Positions 16,233 to 24,650 of a DNA stretch of 35,886 bases are shown here, one piece after another. Position 1 is the stretch's first letter. Each line of letters starts with the position of its first letter. A model generated the notes under the pieces. That model saw nothing but the letters and a program-made list of their open reading frames with translations, made no database searches and was not told where the DNA came from. Both the position numbers and the translations under genes were made by a program. This stretch comes from Halolactibacillus halophilus (lineage in GTDB: Bacteria; Bacillota; Bacilli; Bacillales; Amphibacillaceae), in contig NZ_FOXC01000029.1 of NCBI RefSeq assembly GCF_900115605.1, positions 1 to 35,886 on the forward strand, written 5' to 3'.

Positions 16233-18482
16233 ATGGTCAGACGACTAATGGTGCTTAATATGATGAGTGTCATTATACTACAATTTATTTTTTTTATTTA
16301 TCATGATCAACTGGTAGTTAGACAATTTATCGGTTCGTTCATTCCGCTTGGCCTTTCTCTGCTTGTCATCATACAGATTATTCAACTAGTCAAAACAAAA
16401 CGGGTTGATGACTGGCCGTTTTGGCGTGCCCTATTTATCTCGATGTTATTTTATATCGGATCTTATCTTGTTTGGGCTATTGATTTTACTCAAGGCGAAG
16501 TCGTCGCTTCAACACCGGTATCCTTTGGATTATGGGTTATGGTTTATCCATTTTTGTTCTATGCCCTCATTTATAAAATTGTACAGTTTCGGAATAAGAC
16601 GCATGTCTATCAATACTTATTCCATATCTCCACACTTATTGTAATTATTCTTGCGCTTTCGTTTCATTATGTGTTTGAACCGTACGTCGTCGTTAGTAAT
16701 ATGACAGTGATCCGCTTTTTGGTGTTAATGTTTGAACCACTGCTTAGTGTGCTGTTGATGATTGCGGCAATTGTGTTGTACTTTTTATCGATAGAGTCAG
16801 ATGAGCGAAGGATTCATCTATTTTTTGTGATAGGTTTTTTAACCCAAGCACTTGCGGAAATGTTCTATGTGTTTCAAACGATTGAAGACAGTTATGTCGT
16901 AGGGCAATTCACTGATGTGTTATGGATTTATGCTATATTAAATATTCTCACGGCGACCTACCTATCTCGTAAACGTCCCGCAAAAGTAAGTTGGCGACCG
17001 CTGCGATTAGTTGACCATGAAGAAAGTGTCCTGCCTTATATCTGGATTATAGCCTTTATCGTGTTAGCACACAACGTTGTTTCACCTACCGTGAATGCAC
17101 TCTCAGTGACTGTCGGTGTGTTAATTACTATTCTAATTGTCTATCAATTGATTGTCATTAGACGAAGTGCAGAATTGTTAAACTCATATGAGAAAGGGAT
17201 TTACTTAACACCACTAACCGGTCTTAGAAACCGCACAAGTTTAATGTATGATTTGCCTCATATTTTAAAGCGGATTGTCAGGCTGCACCAAACACTTGCG
17301 CTTGTTGTCATTAATCTTGACCGGTTTAAAAATATTAATGACGGCTTAGGCCGTGAATACGGCGATGTGTTACTAAAAGAAATAGCCAATCGACTCGCCC
17401 TTACCACTGATCGTTATACCGTTTTATATCACCTTGGTGGGGATGAATTTGTGATACTCGTTTATAATAAATCAAAAAAAGATGTAAGCATCTTTGTTGA
17501 ACAAGTAACAGAAACAATATCAGAGCCAGTCAAACATAACAATAAACAGATGAACGTGACCGCAAGTATTGGGGTGAGTTTAGCGCTAGAAGATGCGCAA
17601 GGTGCTGAAAATTTATTTCAGACGGCTGAACAAGCGATGCATCAAGCTAAATCAAACGGTAATAATCAATATTTTTTCTTTGATAGAGACTTAAAACACC
17701 AACTAGATCGGTGCTTATTGATTGAGAATGAGTTAAAATTTGCGGCTAATCGCAGAGAAATCAGCGTCTATTATCAGCCGAAATTTATGCTAGAATCTGA
17801 AGTTTTAGTCGGTTTTGAGGCACTGTTTCGCTGGCACCATGAAACACTTGGATTCATTTCGCCGGCAGAAGCGATTCCGATTGCAGAGGAGACAGGTCAT
17901 ATTAATCTATTAGGCTACTATATTTTAGATGAAGTGATGGAGGAAGTTGCTCGCTGGCAACGAGATTATCAGTTCTTTGGTGTGGTTTCTGTCAACGTTT
18001 CCGCAGTTCAATTAAGACAAATGGACTTTTGTCAACAAGTGAAATTCTTATTAGAGAAACACAACTTAGACGGGACGTACATTGAGCTTGAGTTGACTGA
18101 ATCAGTGATGATGGAATTAACAGATGTACTACCGAAGTTAGAACAACTAAAATCGCTAGGTTTAAAGATTTCATTAGATGATTTCGGTACAGGTTATTCT
18201 TCGTTATTTATTTTAAAAGAATTGCCAATTGATACAATCAAAATTGATCAATCATTTGTCCGCACCATTGACGATGCACGTAGTGCCAATATTATAAAGA
18301 CCATTCTTGCTATTGGGTCAAACTTGGGCCTACAAGTCATTGCCGAGGGAATTGAAGATACTGATAGTTTAAATACGTTGAAAGGACTCGGTTGTCTATT
18401 TGGCCAAGGTTATTATTATGCCCGGCCGATGCCACTCGAAGAAGTGGTACATTATATTAAAGCGCACGACACGGCGGAGTAA
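16233..18482 (+). CDS. Membrane GGDEF-EAL c-di-GMP enzyme
   Basis: A 749-residue bifunctional c-di-GMP protein. The first ~315 residues hold about ten hydrophobic segments in short loops, a membrane sensor like other multi-pass GGDEF inputs but not a type I can name. GGDEF (about 325-480) has a perfect GGDEF motif at 402-406, with NLDRFKNINDGLG and no RxxD inhibitory site. EAL (about 495-749) keeps FEALFRW (Glu529), VSVNVS, LELTES, DDFGTGYSS, IKIDQSF, IAEGIE and GQGYYYARP, so both activities are possible. AAGGAGG at 16217-16223 lies 9 bases before the ATG. The DUF389 gene starts 11 bases after the stop, so the two form an operon. Confidence 0.93.
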   Translation: MVRRLMVLNMMSVIILQFIFFIYHDQLVVRQFIGSFIPLGLSLLVIIQIIQLVKTKRVDDWPFWRALFISMLFYIGSYLVWAIDFTQGEVVASTPVSFGLWVMVYPFLFYALIYKIVQFRNKTHVYQYLFHISTLIVIILALSFHYVFEPYVVVSNMTVIRFLVLMFEPLLSVLLMIAAIVLYFLSIESDERRIHLFFVIGFLTQALAEMFYVFQTIEDSYVVGQFTDVLWIYAILNILTATYLSRKRPAKVSWRPLRLVDHEESVLPYIWIIAFIVLAHNVVSPTVNALSVTVGVLITILIVYQLIVIRRSAELLNSYEKGIYLTPLTGLRNRTSLMYDLPHILKRIVRLHQTLALVVINLDRFKNINDGLGREYGDVLLKEIANRLALTTDRYTVLYHLGGDEFVILVYNKSKKDVSIFVEQVTETISEPVKHNNKQMNVTASIGVSLALEDAQGAENLFQTAEQAMHQAKSNGNNQYFFFDRDLKHQLDRCLLIENELKFAANRREISVYYQPKFMLESEVLVGFEALFRWHHETLGFISPAEAIPIAEETGHINLLGYYILDEVMEEVARWQRDYQFFGVVSVNVSAVQLRQMDFCQQVKFLLEKHNLDGTYIELELTESVMMELTDVLPKLEQLKSLGLKISLDDFGTGYSSLFILKELPIDTIKIDQSFVRTIDDARSANIIKTILAIGSNLGLQVIAEGIEDTDSLNTLKGLGCLFGQGYYYARPMPLEEVVHYIKAHDTAE

Positions 18483-18493
18483 TAGAGCGGGGG

Positions 18494-19519
18494 ATGGTTA
18501 TGGAATTACAAATGATTGAAATATATGTGCCAAATAAAGATGTTGATGCCTTTAAAGAAAAAGCAGAGGCATTTAAAGTCATTAATGTTTGGCGCACGCG
18601 AACAAATGACCAAATTAGTCTTTTTAAAATTCTCGTTGAAAAACAGTACACCGAAGATATTTTAGATTTTTTAGAGACAAAACACACCTTTTCAGAAGAG
18701 TTACATGCCTTCTTATATGACATTTCAACCTACTTACCTCGTATAGAGAAAGAAACAGAAGACCAGGCTAAAGAGGACGAAGAGGAAGAGAGAGACGACA
18801 GTGTAGAGATCACCCGTGCGAGCCGACATGAGTTGTATAACGTTGTAGAGTCAGCTAGTCACTTCAGTGTAAATTACCGCTGGATGCTTGTTTTATCTAG
18901 TCTAGTTGCGGCGGCAGGGTTGATCAATGATAGTGCCGCTGTGGTGATTGGGGCGATGGTGATCGCGCCACTTATTGGTCCGTTTACCGCACTTAGTTTT
19001 GCGGCCTTACTTGGTGATTTAAACTTGATGCGCCGCTCACTCTTAACGTCAACTCTTGGTATAGTCATCCCGCTTGTGATTGCGATTGGATTTGGTGTTA
19101 TCTTTGGCGCACCGCATTCAAGTACAGAGTTTCTCTCGCGGACAGAAGTGAGTATTATGGATATTATTATTGCCCTTGCGGCTGGTTCAGCTGGCGCGTT
19201 ATCGTTTGTTAAGCGCGTATCTGAAGCGCTCGTTGGGGTCATGGTGTCAGTGGCATTACTACCACCAACAGTCGTACTAGGTATGATCATTGGCGCCGGT
19301 GAATGGGGAATGGTGATAACCCCGCTCCTGCTTGTTCTTGTGAATATTCATGCGATTTTACTATCGGCGATTTTAGTGTTTTGGTTGACGGGGATTAAGC
19401 CAATCAACTGGAAAGAAGTACAGGTTGCGAGTGTATCAAGAGTTGCGGCACTTGTGTTTGTATCGGTCGTAATCATTATTTTAGCGGTTGTTATTTTCTT
19501 AGTCTCACAAAGTGCATAA
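18494..19519 (+). CDS. DUF389 (TIGR00341-type) membrane protein
   Basis: A 341-residue protein with a soluble N-terminal part (1 to about 125), an acidic linker rich in Glu/Asp (about 88-105), then about six or seven membrane segments. The DUF389 hallmark VVIGAMVIAPLIGPF lies near 150-164, with SAGALSFVKRVSEALVGVMV and VALLPPTVVLG further on. The biochemical function of the family is unknown; transport or ion handling has been supposed. Start at ATG 18494; a second in-frame ATG at 18500 is also possible, since the ribosome site (GCGGGGG) is weak. It sits directly behind the membrane GGDEF-EAL gene, which suggests joint expression. Confidence 0.9.
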   Translation: MVMELQMIEIYVPNKDVDAFKEKAEAFKVINVWRTRTNDQISLFKILVEKQYTEDILDFLETKHTFSEELHAFLYDISTYLPRIEKETEDQAKEDEEEERDDSVEITRASRHELYNVVESASHFSVNYRWMLVLSSLVAAAGLINDSAAVVIGAMVIAPLIGPFTALSFAALLGDLNLMRRSLLTSTLGIVIPLVIAIGFGVIFGAPHSSTEFLSRTEVSIMDIIIALAAGSAGALSFVKRVSEALVGVMVSVALLPPTVVLGMIIGAGEWGMVITPLLLVLVNIHAILLSAILVFWLTGIKPINWKEVQVASVSRVAALVFVSVVIIILAVVIFLVSQSA

Positions 19520-19588
19520 AGCTAGAAAAATATATCGCAAATAGGGGGGGACTTCTGGAGCACTAGTCCTAATAAAATCAATAAAAAA

Positions 19589-20353
19589 ATGAAACGTGCC
19601 TTTGCGTTTTCCGCCGAGCATGTTGAGTATATGTGTCATTTATTTATTCAAATAAGAGTCACCAGGGTTGAATCACATGTCCGCTGGGAGCATAAAGATA
19701 GAGGTGTGTTAACACCGTTTCACTTCTTGAATGAAGCAGAAGAGTTTGGTTTACTCAGTCAGATTGATCAACAAGTGATGAAACAAGCATTTACCCAAAC
19801 AAAAATTTGGCAAGACCAAGGTTTCACTGATTTCGAGGTATCGGTTAATATGTCGTACCACTTATTTAATCAAGTTAATGTCGTTGATGTCGTTAGTCAG
19901 TTGATCCGTGAATCAGGGCTAAAGCCTGATTCAATTTGTATTGAAATTACAGAATCGATTGCCTTAAATCAAGTAACTCATGCCCATGACAAGATTAAAG
20001 CTTTTCAAGTACTTGGCGTAAAAGTGTCGCTTGATGATTTTGGAACAGGTTACTCGAGTCTTAGCCAATTAAGAAACTTTACCTTTGACCAAGTTAAAGT
20101 CGATCAAGCGTTCATTCGAGAATCAACCGGTGAAGATATAGATGCGAAATTTGTCGAGGCAATTATTTATATGGCAAAATTATTCGGCTTTGATGTTGTG
20201 ATTGAAGGAATTGAAACGTTAAACCAGCTGGTGTTTGTTAGAAATAATTACGCCGATAAAGCCCAGGGGTACCTTATTCAAAAACCTGTGCCTAGAGATG
20301 AGGTACAATTAGGGTTGAAATTTGAAGAGACAGCATACGATGAACAGAAATAA
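19589..20353 (+). CDS. Stand-alone, partly degenerate EAL-domain protein
   Basis: A 254-residue protein made only of an EAL domain. The signature is ESH (Glu28) instead of EAL, and the usual YYQP strand before it is lost: MCHLFIQIRVTRVE replaces it. The other catalytic residues remain: N in VSVNMS, E in IEITES, DDFGTGYSS, K in VKVDQAF, E in IEGIET and Q in AQGYLIQKP. It may be a slow phosphodiesterase, a c-di-GMP binder or decaying. No ribosome site precedes the ATG at 19589, and a run of seven G lies at 19544-19550, so the start is uncertain; in-frame stops at about 19566-19575 rule out a longer protein in this frame. It lies 69 bases after DUF389 and ends at its own terminator. Confidence 0.75.
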   Translation: MKRAFAFSAEHVEYMCHLFIQIRVTRVESHVRWEHKDRGVLTPFHFLNEAEEFGLLSQIDQQVMKQAFTQTKIWQDQGFTDFEVSVNMSYHLFNQVNVVDVVSQLIRESGLKPDSICIEITESIALNQVTHAHDKIKAFQVLGVKVSLDDFGTGYSSLSQLRNFTFDQVKVDQAFIRESTGEDIDAKFVEAIIYMAKLFGFDVVIEGIETLNQLVFVRNNYADKAQGYLIQKPVPRDEVQLGLKFEETAYDEQK

Positions 20354-20354
20354 C

Positions 20355-20386
20355 AAAACACATCCAATTTAGGGTGTGTTTTTCTT
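20355..20386 (+). terminator. Terminator of the GGDEF-EAL / DUF389 / EAL group
   Basis: AAAACACATCC (20355-20365) pairs with GGGTGTGTTTT (20372-20382) with one G-U pair and a 6-base loop, then TTCTT. It starts right after the EAL stop codon and separates this group from pfkA. Confidence 0.8.
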
Positions 20387-20460
20387 GTGTAATTTCATTA
20401 TAAACGTGATTAATGCAAGCGTGGAAAGGGAAAAGTATCAAAGGAAAGGGTGAAGATAAT

Positions 20461-21417
20461 ATGAAAAAAATTGCGATTTTAACGTCAGGTGGCGACTCAC
20501 AAGGAATGAACAGTGCGATTCGTGCGGTTGTAAGAACAGGCTTACATCACGGACATGAGATGTACGGGGTTAGACGAGGGTTTAAAGGTTTAATGAATGA
20601 TGACTTTTTCAAGATGTCTTCTCGGGATGTTAGTGATATCTTGTACCGGGGCGGAACCTTTTTACAATCCGCTCGGTCGGAGAAGTTCAAAACACCAGAA
20701 GGTCAAGAAATTGCGGTAGATAACTTAAAAAAACGCGGAATTGATTATCTTGTTGTGGTTGGAGGAGATGGTAGTTATAAGGGAGCGCAAGTCCTAATTA
20801 AACACGGTATTAAAACCTTTGGTTTACCAGGGACGATTGATAATGATATTCCACTCACTGATTATACGATTGGCTTTGATACGACGCTGAATGTCGTGAC
20901 TGATGCGATTGGAAACTTACGTGATACGATGAGCTCGCACGAACGCGTAAGTGTGATTGAAGCGATGGGAAGAAACTGTGGAGATATTGCCTTACAGGCG
21001 GGGATTAGTAGCGGGGTGGATGCGATTTTAATTCCAGAAGTCCCGTATAATTTACATGATATTGCGGCGGAATTAAAAGCCGGTTTTGACCGAGGAAAGT
21101 CTCACAGCATTGTAATTGTCGCAGAAGGGGCTGGAAATGCAGAAGAAGTGGCTAAAGAATTGAAAGCTTTATCAGGTCTTGATACCCGTGCAACGATATT
21201 AGGTCATATTCAACGAGGCGGGACACCGAGTGCATTTGACCGAGTATTTACTAGTCGAATGGGGCACCGGGTGATTGAGCTGATTGAAGAGGGTGTTGAT
21301 GGCGTCGCCTTAGGAATGGAACGAAACGAGATCACGTATCATACGTTTGATGAGATATTTTCTGGTGAAAATTCAATCAATGAAAAAATGTATCAAGTGT
21401 TTATGGACCTTGTATAG
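20461..21417 (+). CDS. pfkA: ATP-dependent 6-phosphofructokinase
   Basis: Committed step of glycolysis, fructose-6-phosphate to fructose-1,6-bisphosphate, cytosolic tetramer. The 318 residues are the normal bacterial length. The ATP loop is TSGGDSQGMN (B. subtilis has GGDSPG), followed by VVVGGDGSYKGAQ, the catalytic PGTIDNDIP with its base Asp, EAMGRNCGDIAL, VIVAEGAG and GHIQRGGTPSAFDR, which binds substrate across the dimer. The frame is open from 20413, but AAAGGGTGA at 20445-20453 points to ATG 20461, giving MKKIAILTSGG. It stands alone: no pyruvate kinase gene follows, unlike the pfkA-pyk pair common in Bacillales. Confidence 0.97.
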   Translation: MKKIAILTSGGDSQGMNSAIRAVVRTGLHHGHEMYGVRRGFKGLMNDDFFKMSSRDVSDILYRGGTFLQSARSEKFKTPEGQEIAVDNLKKRGIDYLVVVGGDGSYKGAQVLIKHGIKTFGLPGTIDNDIPLTDYTIGFDTTLNVVTDAIGNLRDTMSSHERVSVIEAMGRNCGDIALQAGISSGVDAILIPEVPYNLHDIAAELKAGFDRGKSHSIVIVAEGAGNAEEVAKELKALSGLDTRATILGHIQRGGTPSAFDRVFTSRMGHRVIELIEEGVDGVALGMERNEITYHTFDEIFSGENSINEKMYQVFMDLV

Positions 21418-21506
21418 CGCATAGCATTAGCATGATAAGCGAGAGGGGTACTATCTATAAAAGAAGTGTAAGTCAAATTGTAAATAGAATAGATTAGAAC
21501 CAAGTG

Positions 21507-21535
21507 AAAAGCACCCGCAACTAGTGGGTGCTTTT
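21507..21535. terminator. Bidirectional terminator between pfkA and the oxidoreductase
   Basis: AAAAGCACCC (21507-21516) and GGGTGCTTTT (21526-21535) are perfect complements with a 9-base loop; A and T runs on both sides suit both convergent genes. The 90 bases between pfkA and this hairpin hold nothing recognisable. Confidence 0.85.
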
Positions 21536-21597
21536 GATCTATTGGAAAGAGAGCGTTTACTTACCTTGATAGAGATGTTTAATCGATCGAAGCACTG

Positions 21598-22602
21598 TTA
21601 CTCATCATCGTCAATAGTGATGGTTTGATTTGTTGTGAAGGCTTCGGTCGTCCGTTCTAGAACACGCATGTTTTGGTAACTATTTGTTAAGGTGTTGATT
21701 GGTTCTTGGTTATTTAAAATCGTATACGAAATGTGTTCTGCCTCATCTCGGTATAAGTCATTCATGAAGCTTTCTGTTTTTGTATACGTATTCGTTGAAA
21801 GAATTACCTCACCAACACCACCGTGATTATCCGGTCGATAAGCAAATGGGACGGTAATCATTCCTTTTGTACCAACAATTTTATAGGCTTGTTGGTGGAA
21901 CTGATCAAAGCTACTTGTTAATGTGGCGGTGATGCCTGATTTGAATGTGTAATAGCTCACGCTTGTCAAATCAACGCCTGTTTCTTTATCTATCACAGCA
22001 TCACTCTTAACTGAGATAGGTTCTTCATCTAGTAGATACCGCATCGCATGGATGTTGTAACTACCAACGTCATAAAGGCTCCCGCCACCCAAATCTTTTT
22101 CCATGCGAATATTACCATCACGGTCTGCTAAGTAAAAGGTAAAGGTAGATTCAAAATGTTTTACCTTACCAATCGCACCTTCTTCAATAAGTGCTTTTAC
22201 CCGTTGGTGTTGCGGATGAAGCATATACATAAAGGCTTCCATCAAGATGACATCATTATCCAAACAAGCCTGTTTAATTTCAAGCGCGTCTGTACTTGAT
22301 AAGGCGATTGGTTTTTCGACGAGAATGTGTTTTTTCTTATAGGCTGCCCGAATCGCCCACTCTTTATGAAGACTGTTTGGCAGTGGGATGTATACGGCAT
22401 CAATCGTGTCGTCATCTAATACTTCATGATAGCTATCGTAAGCTTTTTCGATTCCAAATGCTTCGGCAACCTCCTCGGCACGCCCGCTTAAACTTGAGAT
22501 CGCCACAACCTCAGCGTTATCTGCGCGCATAAAGGCTGGAATGACATGATTTTGTGCAATACTTGCAGTACTTAAAATGCCCCATCTAACTTTTTGTGTC
22601 AT
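21598..22602 (-). CDS. Gfo/Idh/MocA-family NAD(P)-dependent oxidoreductase
   Basis: A 334-residue cytosolic sugar or polyol dehydrogenase. The Rossmann domain (1 to about 120) opens with WGILSTASIAQNHVIPAF, an atypical form of the dinucleotide loop with S-T-A in place of glycines, seen in the xylose dehydrogenase/glucose-fructose oxidoreductase branch. VEKPIAL carries the conserved EKP lysine. The C-terminal domain has GGGSLYDVGSYNIHAMRYLL, whose Asp and His are the usual catalytic residues. The substrate is not determined; D-xylose or a related pyranose is plausible. AAAGGAG lies 10 bases before ATG 22602 and 7 before an in-frame TTG at 22605. Minus-strand TATACT at 22636-22641 is a candidate -10. 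Confidence 0.88.
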   Translation of the reverse strand: MTQKVRWGILSTASIAQNHVIPAFMRADNAEVVAISSLSGRAEEVAEAFGIEKAYDSYHEVLDDDTIDAVYIPLPNSLHKEWAIRAAYKKKHILVEKPIALSSTDALEIKQACLDNDVILMEAFMYMLHPQHQRVKALIEEGAIGKVKHFESTFTFYLADRDGNIRMEKDLGGGSLYDVGSYNIHAMRYLLDEEPISVKSDAVIDKETGVDLTSVSYYTFKSGITATLTSSFDQFHQQAYKIVGTKGMITVPFAYRPDNHGGVGEVILSTNTYTKTESFMNDLYRDEAEHISYTILNNQEPINTLTNSYQNMRVLERTTEAFTTNQTITIDDDE

Positions 22603-22654
22603 CAAAGTTTCACTCCTTTAATTAATTCTTTTTGTAGTATACACTTTTCCCTTT

Positions 22655-22696
22655 TTTCAAAAAAATAAAACAACCATACGTCACCGCATGGTTGTT
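22655..22696 (-). terminator. Terminator of the dCache chemoreceptor gene
   Basis: AACAACCAT (22669-22677) and ATGGTTGTT (22688-22696) form a 9-bp stem. On the minus strand it is followed by TTATTTTTTT. It lies 7 bases past the chemoreceptor stop and isolates the oxidoreductase downstream. Confidence 0.85.
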
Positions 22697-22703
22697 AAAT
22701 CAA

Positions 22704-24479
22704 TTATAATTTAAAATGATTCACGTCTTCTTCCAATTTAATTGATAGGTGGCGTAATTCATCGGCACTGCGTGAAACTTCTTCCATTGAACTGCTTGTT
22801 TCTTCAGCTGAGGCTGCCGTTTCTTCTACAGCTGCCGCGGATTGTTCAGAAACGGCCGCAATATCATCGATTGATTTTTGCATATCCGCTGTTTCTGATT
22901 TGATTTTGGATAAGTCACTCACAATCCGACTGACGTTTTCGACCATATCGGTAATGGACTGTTTGATTGTATCAAAAGCTTGACCAGTATTAGTCATTTG
23001 ATTAGACCCTTGTTCAACGGCATCATACCCTTTATGAAGAGAGGTCGCGACACTTTTAGATTCGATTTGAATCGCATCAATGATGGAGGTAATGTCCGTC
23101 ACTGATGAACCGACTTGTTCAGCCAGTTTTCTGACTTCATCGGCTACGACTGCAAAGCCTCTTCCTTCTTCACCCGCTCGCGCTGCTTCAATCGCTGCAT
23201 TTAATGCAAGTAAGTTGGTTTGTTCAGAGATATCTTGAATCACTTCAACGATTGTCCCGATTTCTGTCGCTTTACTTTCTAAGCCTTCAACTTTAGCAAC
23301 GGCTTCTTTTACAATCATTTCAATATTTTTCATTTGGCGACTAGAATCGTGTACTTTTGTCGCACCGTCATCTGATAAGGTTAAGATATGGGTTGAGCGC
23401 TCATCGATGTCACTCGCATCTGTTGTCGCATCGACAACATATTGGTTGAAGCGTTCCATCGTCATTGCTAAATCACTCGCACTATTGGCTTGTGTTTCAC
23501 TGCCGCTTGAGAGTTCTTCCATTGTCGCCGCAATCTGTTCACTACCTTCACGTACTTGTTCAGACGCTTGGGATAGGGTGCCGGATTGACTGGCGACTTG
23601 GTCGGTGGCGCGTTTAATATCAAGTAACATTTGTCTTGTCTGTTGTTTCATTTGATTAACACTTGTCGCTAATTGTTTAAATTCATTGTCACCTTTTACT
23701 TCAACATTTTCAGCGGTAATCATCCCACTGGCGAGTTGATCCATTTCTTTTCCGACCGCGCTTAAGTTGTGGTTGATATTTCTGACAAAATAAAAGACAA
23801 TAATAAGACCAATGACGATCGCGATAGCGACAGTAATAAGCGAGCTAATTAAAATCTCCGTTCGAACAAGGCCGGCAAGTTCAGCCATATCAAAGTCTAA
23901 ACCGACGACACCAATCGCTTCGCCGTTACGCATAATCGGACGTGCGACGGTAATAATCGACTGGCTTGTCGCTGTGTCGATATAGGGACTTGTCCAAATC
24001 GTATCATCTTCAGCCATCGCTGTTTGATACCATTCGGTTTCGCGTGAGTCATACTGTGATAAGTCAGCATCAGGTATGTTGTGAAGGTATAAAGCCCCAT
24101 CGCTTGAACCAACAAATAGATTTACAATGTAATCATCACCCGCTGTTAAGTTCGACAGTGTTTCTACGTAATAACTGGTCAGGGCAGGATCATTTGCTTC
24201 CGGTAACTGAGTGAAATCAATTGTGTTATCGACTGAAGTATCGGTTGCTGTTAACTGAAAGGTCTCGCGGTTACTGAAGTCTTCGATTTTAGTCTCATAA
24301 TCAGTAAATGTGTCTTCAAAGCGTGAGCCGAGCTGTTCCATTTCTTCTTTTTCAATAATGGCATGCTCAATAATCGCCGTGTTTTGATACGAAATATAAC
24401 TTGAAACAGCGACAGGTAAAATAAGGAGTACTAACATAAACATGGGTAGTAAAAATTTGATTTGTTTAATACGTGACAT
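22704..24479 (-). CDS. Methyl-accepting chemotaxis protein with dCache sensor
   Basis: A 591-residue transmembrane chemoreceptor. Membrane segment 1 (about 9-28), extracellular double-Cache domain (about 35-205), membrane segment 2 (about 209-233), HAMP (about 234-285) and a signalling coiled coil with tip [20 protein letters not shown]. The Cache motif reads Y143-D-S-R-E-T-E-W150-Y151. The amino-acid-binding type has Arg two places before the Trp; here that place is Thr148, so a different ligand is likely. [19 protein letters not shown] is the membrane-distal pocket strand. The frame is open to 24620, but AAGGG at 24489-24493 and a typical signal-anchor start ([14 protein letters not shown]) favour ATG 24479. 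It is divergent from the ATP-grasp gene. Confidence 0.93.
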   Translation of the reverse strand: MSRIKQIKFLLPMFMLVLLILPVAVSSYISYQNTAIIEHAIIEKEEMEQLGSRFEDTFTDYETKIEDFSNRETFQLTATDTSVDNTIDFTQLPEANDPALTSYYVETLSNLTAGDDYIVNLFVGSSDGALYLHNIPDADLSQYDSRETEWYQTAMAEDDTIWTSPYIDTATSQSIITVARPIMRNGEAIGVVGLDFDMAELAGLVRTEILISSLITVAIAIVIGLIIVFYFVRNINHNLSAVGKEMDQLASGMITAENVEVKGDNEFKQLATSVNQMKQQTRQMLLDIKRATDQVASQSGTLSQASEQVREGSEQIAATMEELSSGSETQANSASDLAMTMERFNQYVVDATTDASDIDERSTHILTLSDDGATKVHDSSRQMKNIEMIVKEAVAKVEGLESKATEIGTIVEVIQDISEQTNLLALNAAIEAARAGEEGRGFAVVADEVRKLAEQVGSSVTDITSIIDAIQIESKSVATSLHKGYDAVEQGSNQMTNTGQAFDTIKQSITDMVENVSRIVSDLSKIKSETADMQKSIDDIAAVSEQSAAAVEETAASAEETSSSMEEVSRSADELRHLSIKLEEDVNHFKL

Positions 24480-24559
24480 AATTTTCTTTCCCTTCTGACT
24501 ATCATTTTTATATCTACTTACTGTATATGTCGTCAGATCTTTCGTATTTGTGAAGAATA

Positions 24560-24587
24560 TTGACACGAAAAAAGTGATATATATCAG
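24560..24587 (+). promoter_or_regulatory. Candidate promoter of the ATP-grasp gene
   Basis: Consensus TTGACA at 24560-24565, a 16-base spacer and TATCAG at 24582-24587, about 65 bases before the start codon. Confidence 0.4.
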
Positions 24588-24650
24588 ATTATTCAGTCTT
24601 TTTTTACTGTTATCATACAAAGTTAGTTAAATATTGAAAGGATGGGTCTA

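Noticed and set aside
18874-19290. Minus-strand open frame of 138 codons inside the DUF389 gene
   Set aside because: Shadow of a clear DUF389 coding sequence; its composition (Thr, Pro, Ala) is that of a reversed membrane protein.
19520-19588. Upstream coding sequence that would supply the missing N-terminus of the EAL protein
   Set aside because: All frames were considered; the frame of the gene has stops at about 19566-19575, and no GGDEF or EAL-like residues appear in the others.
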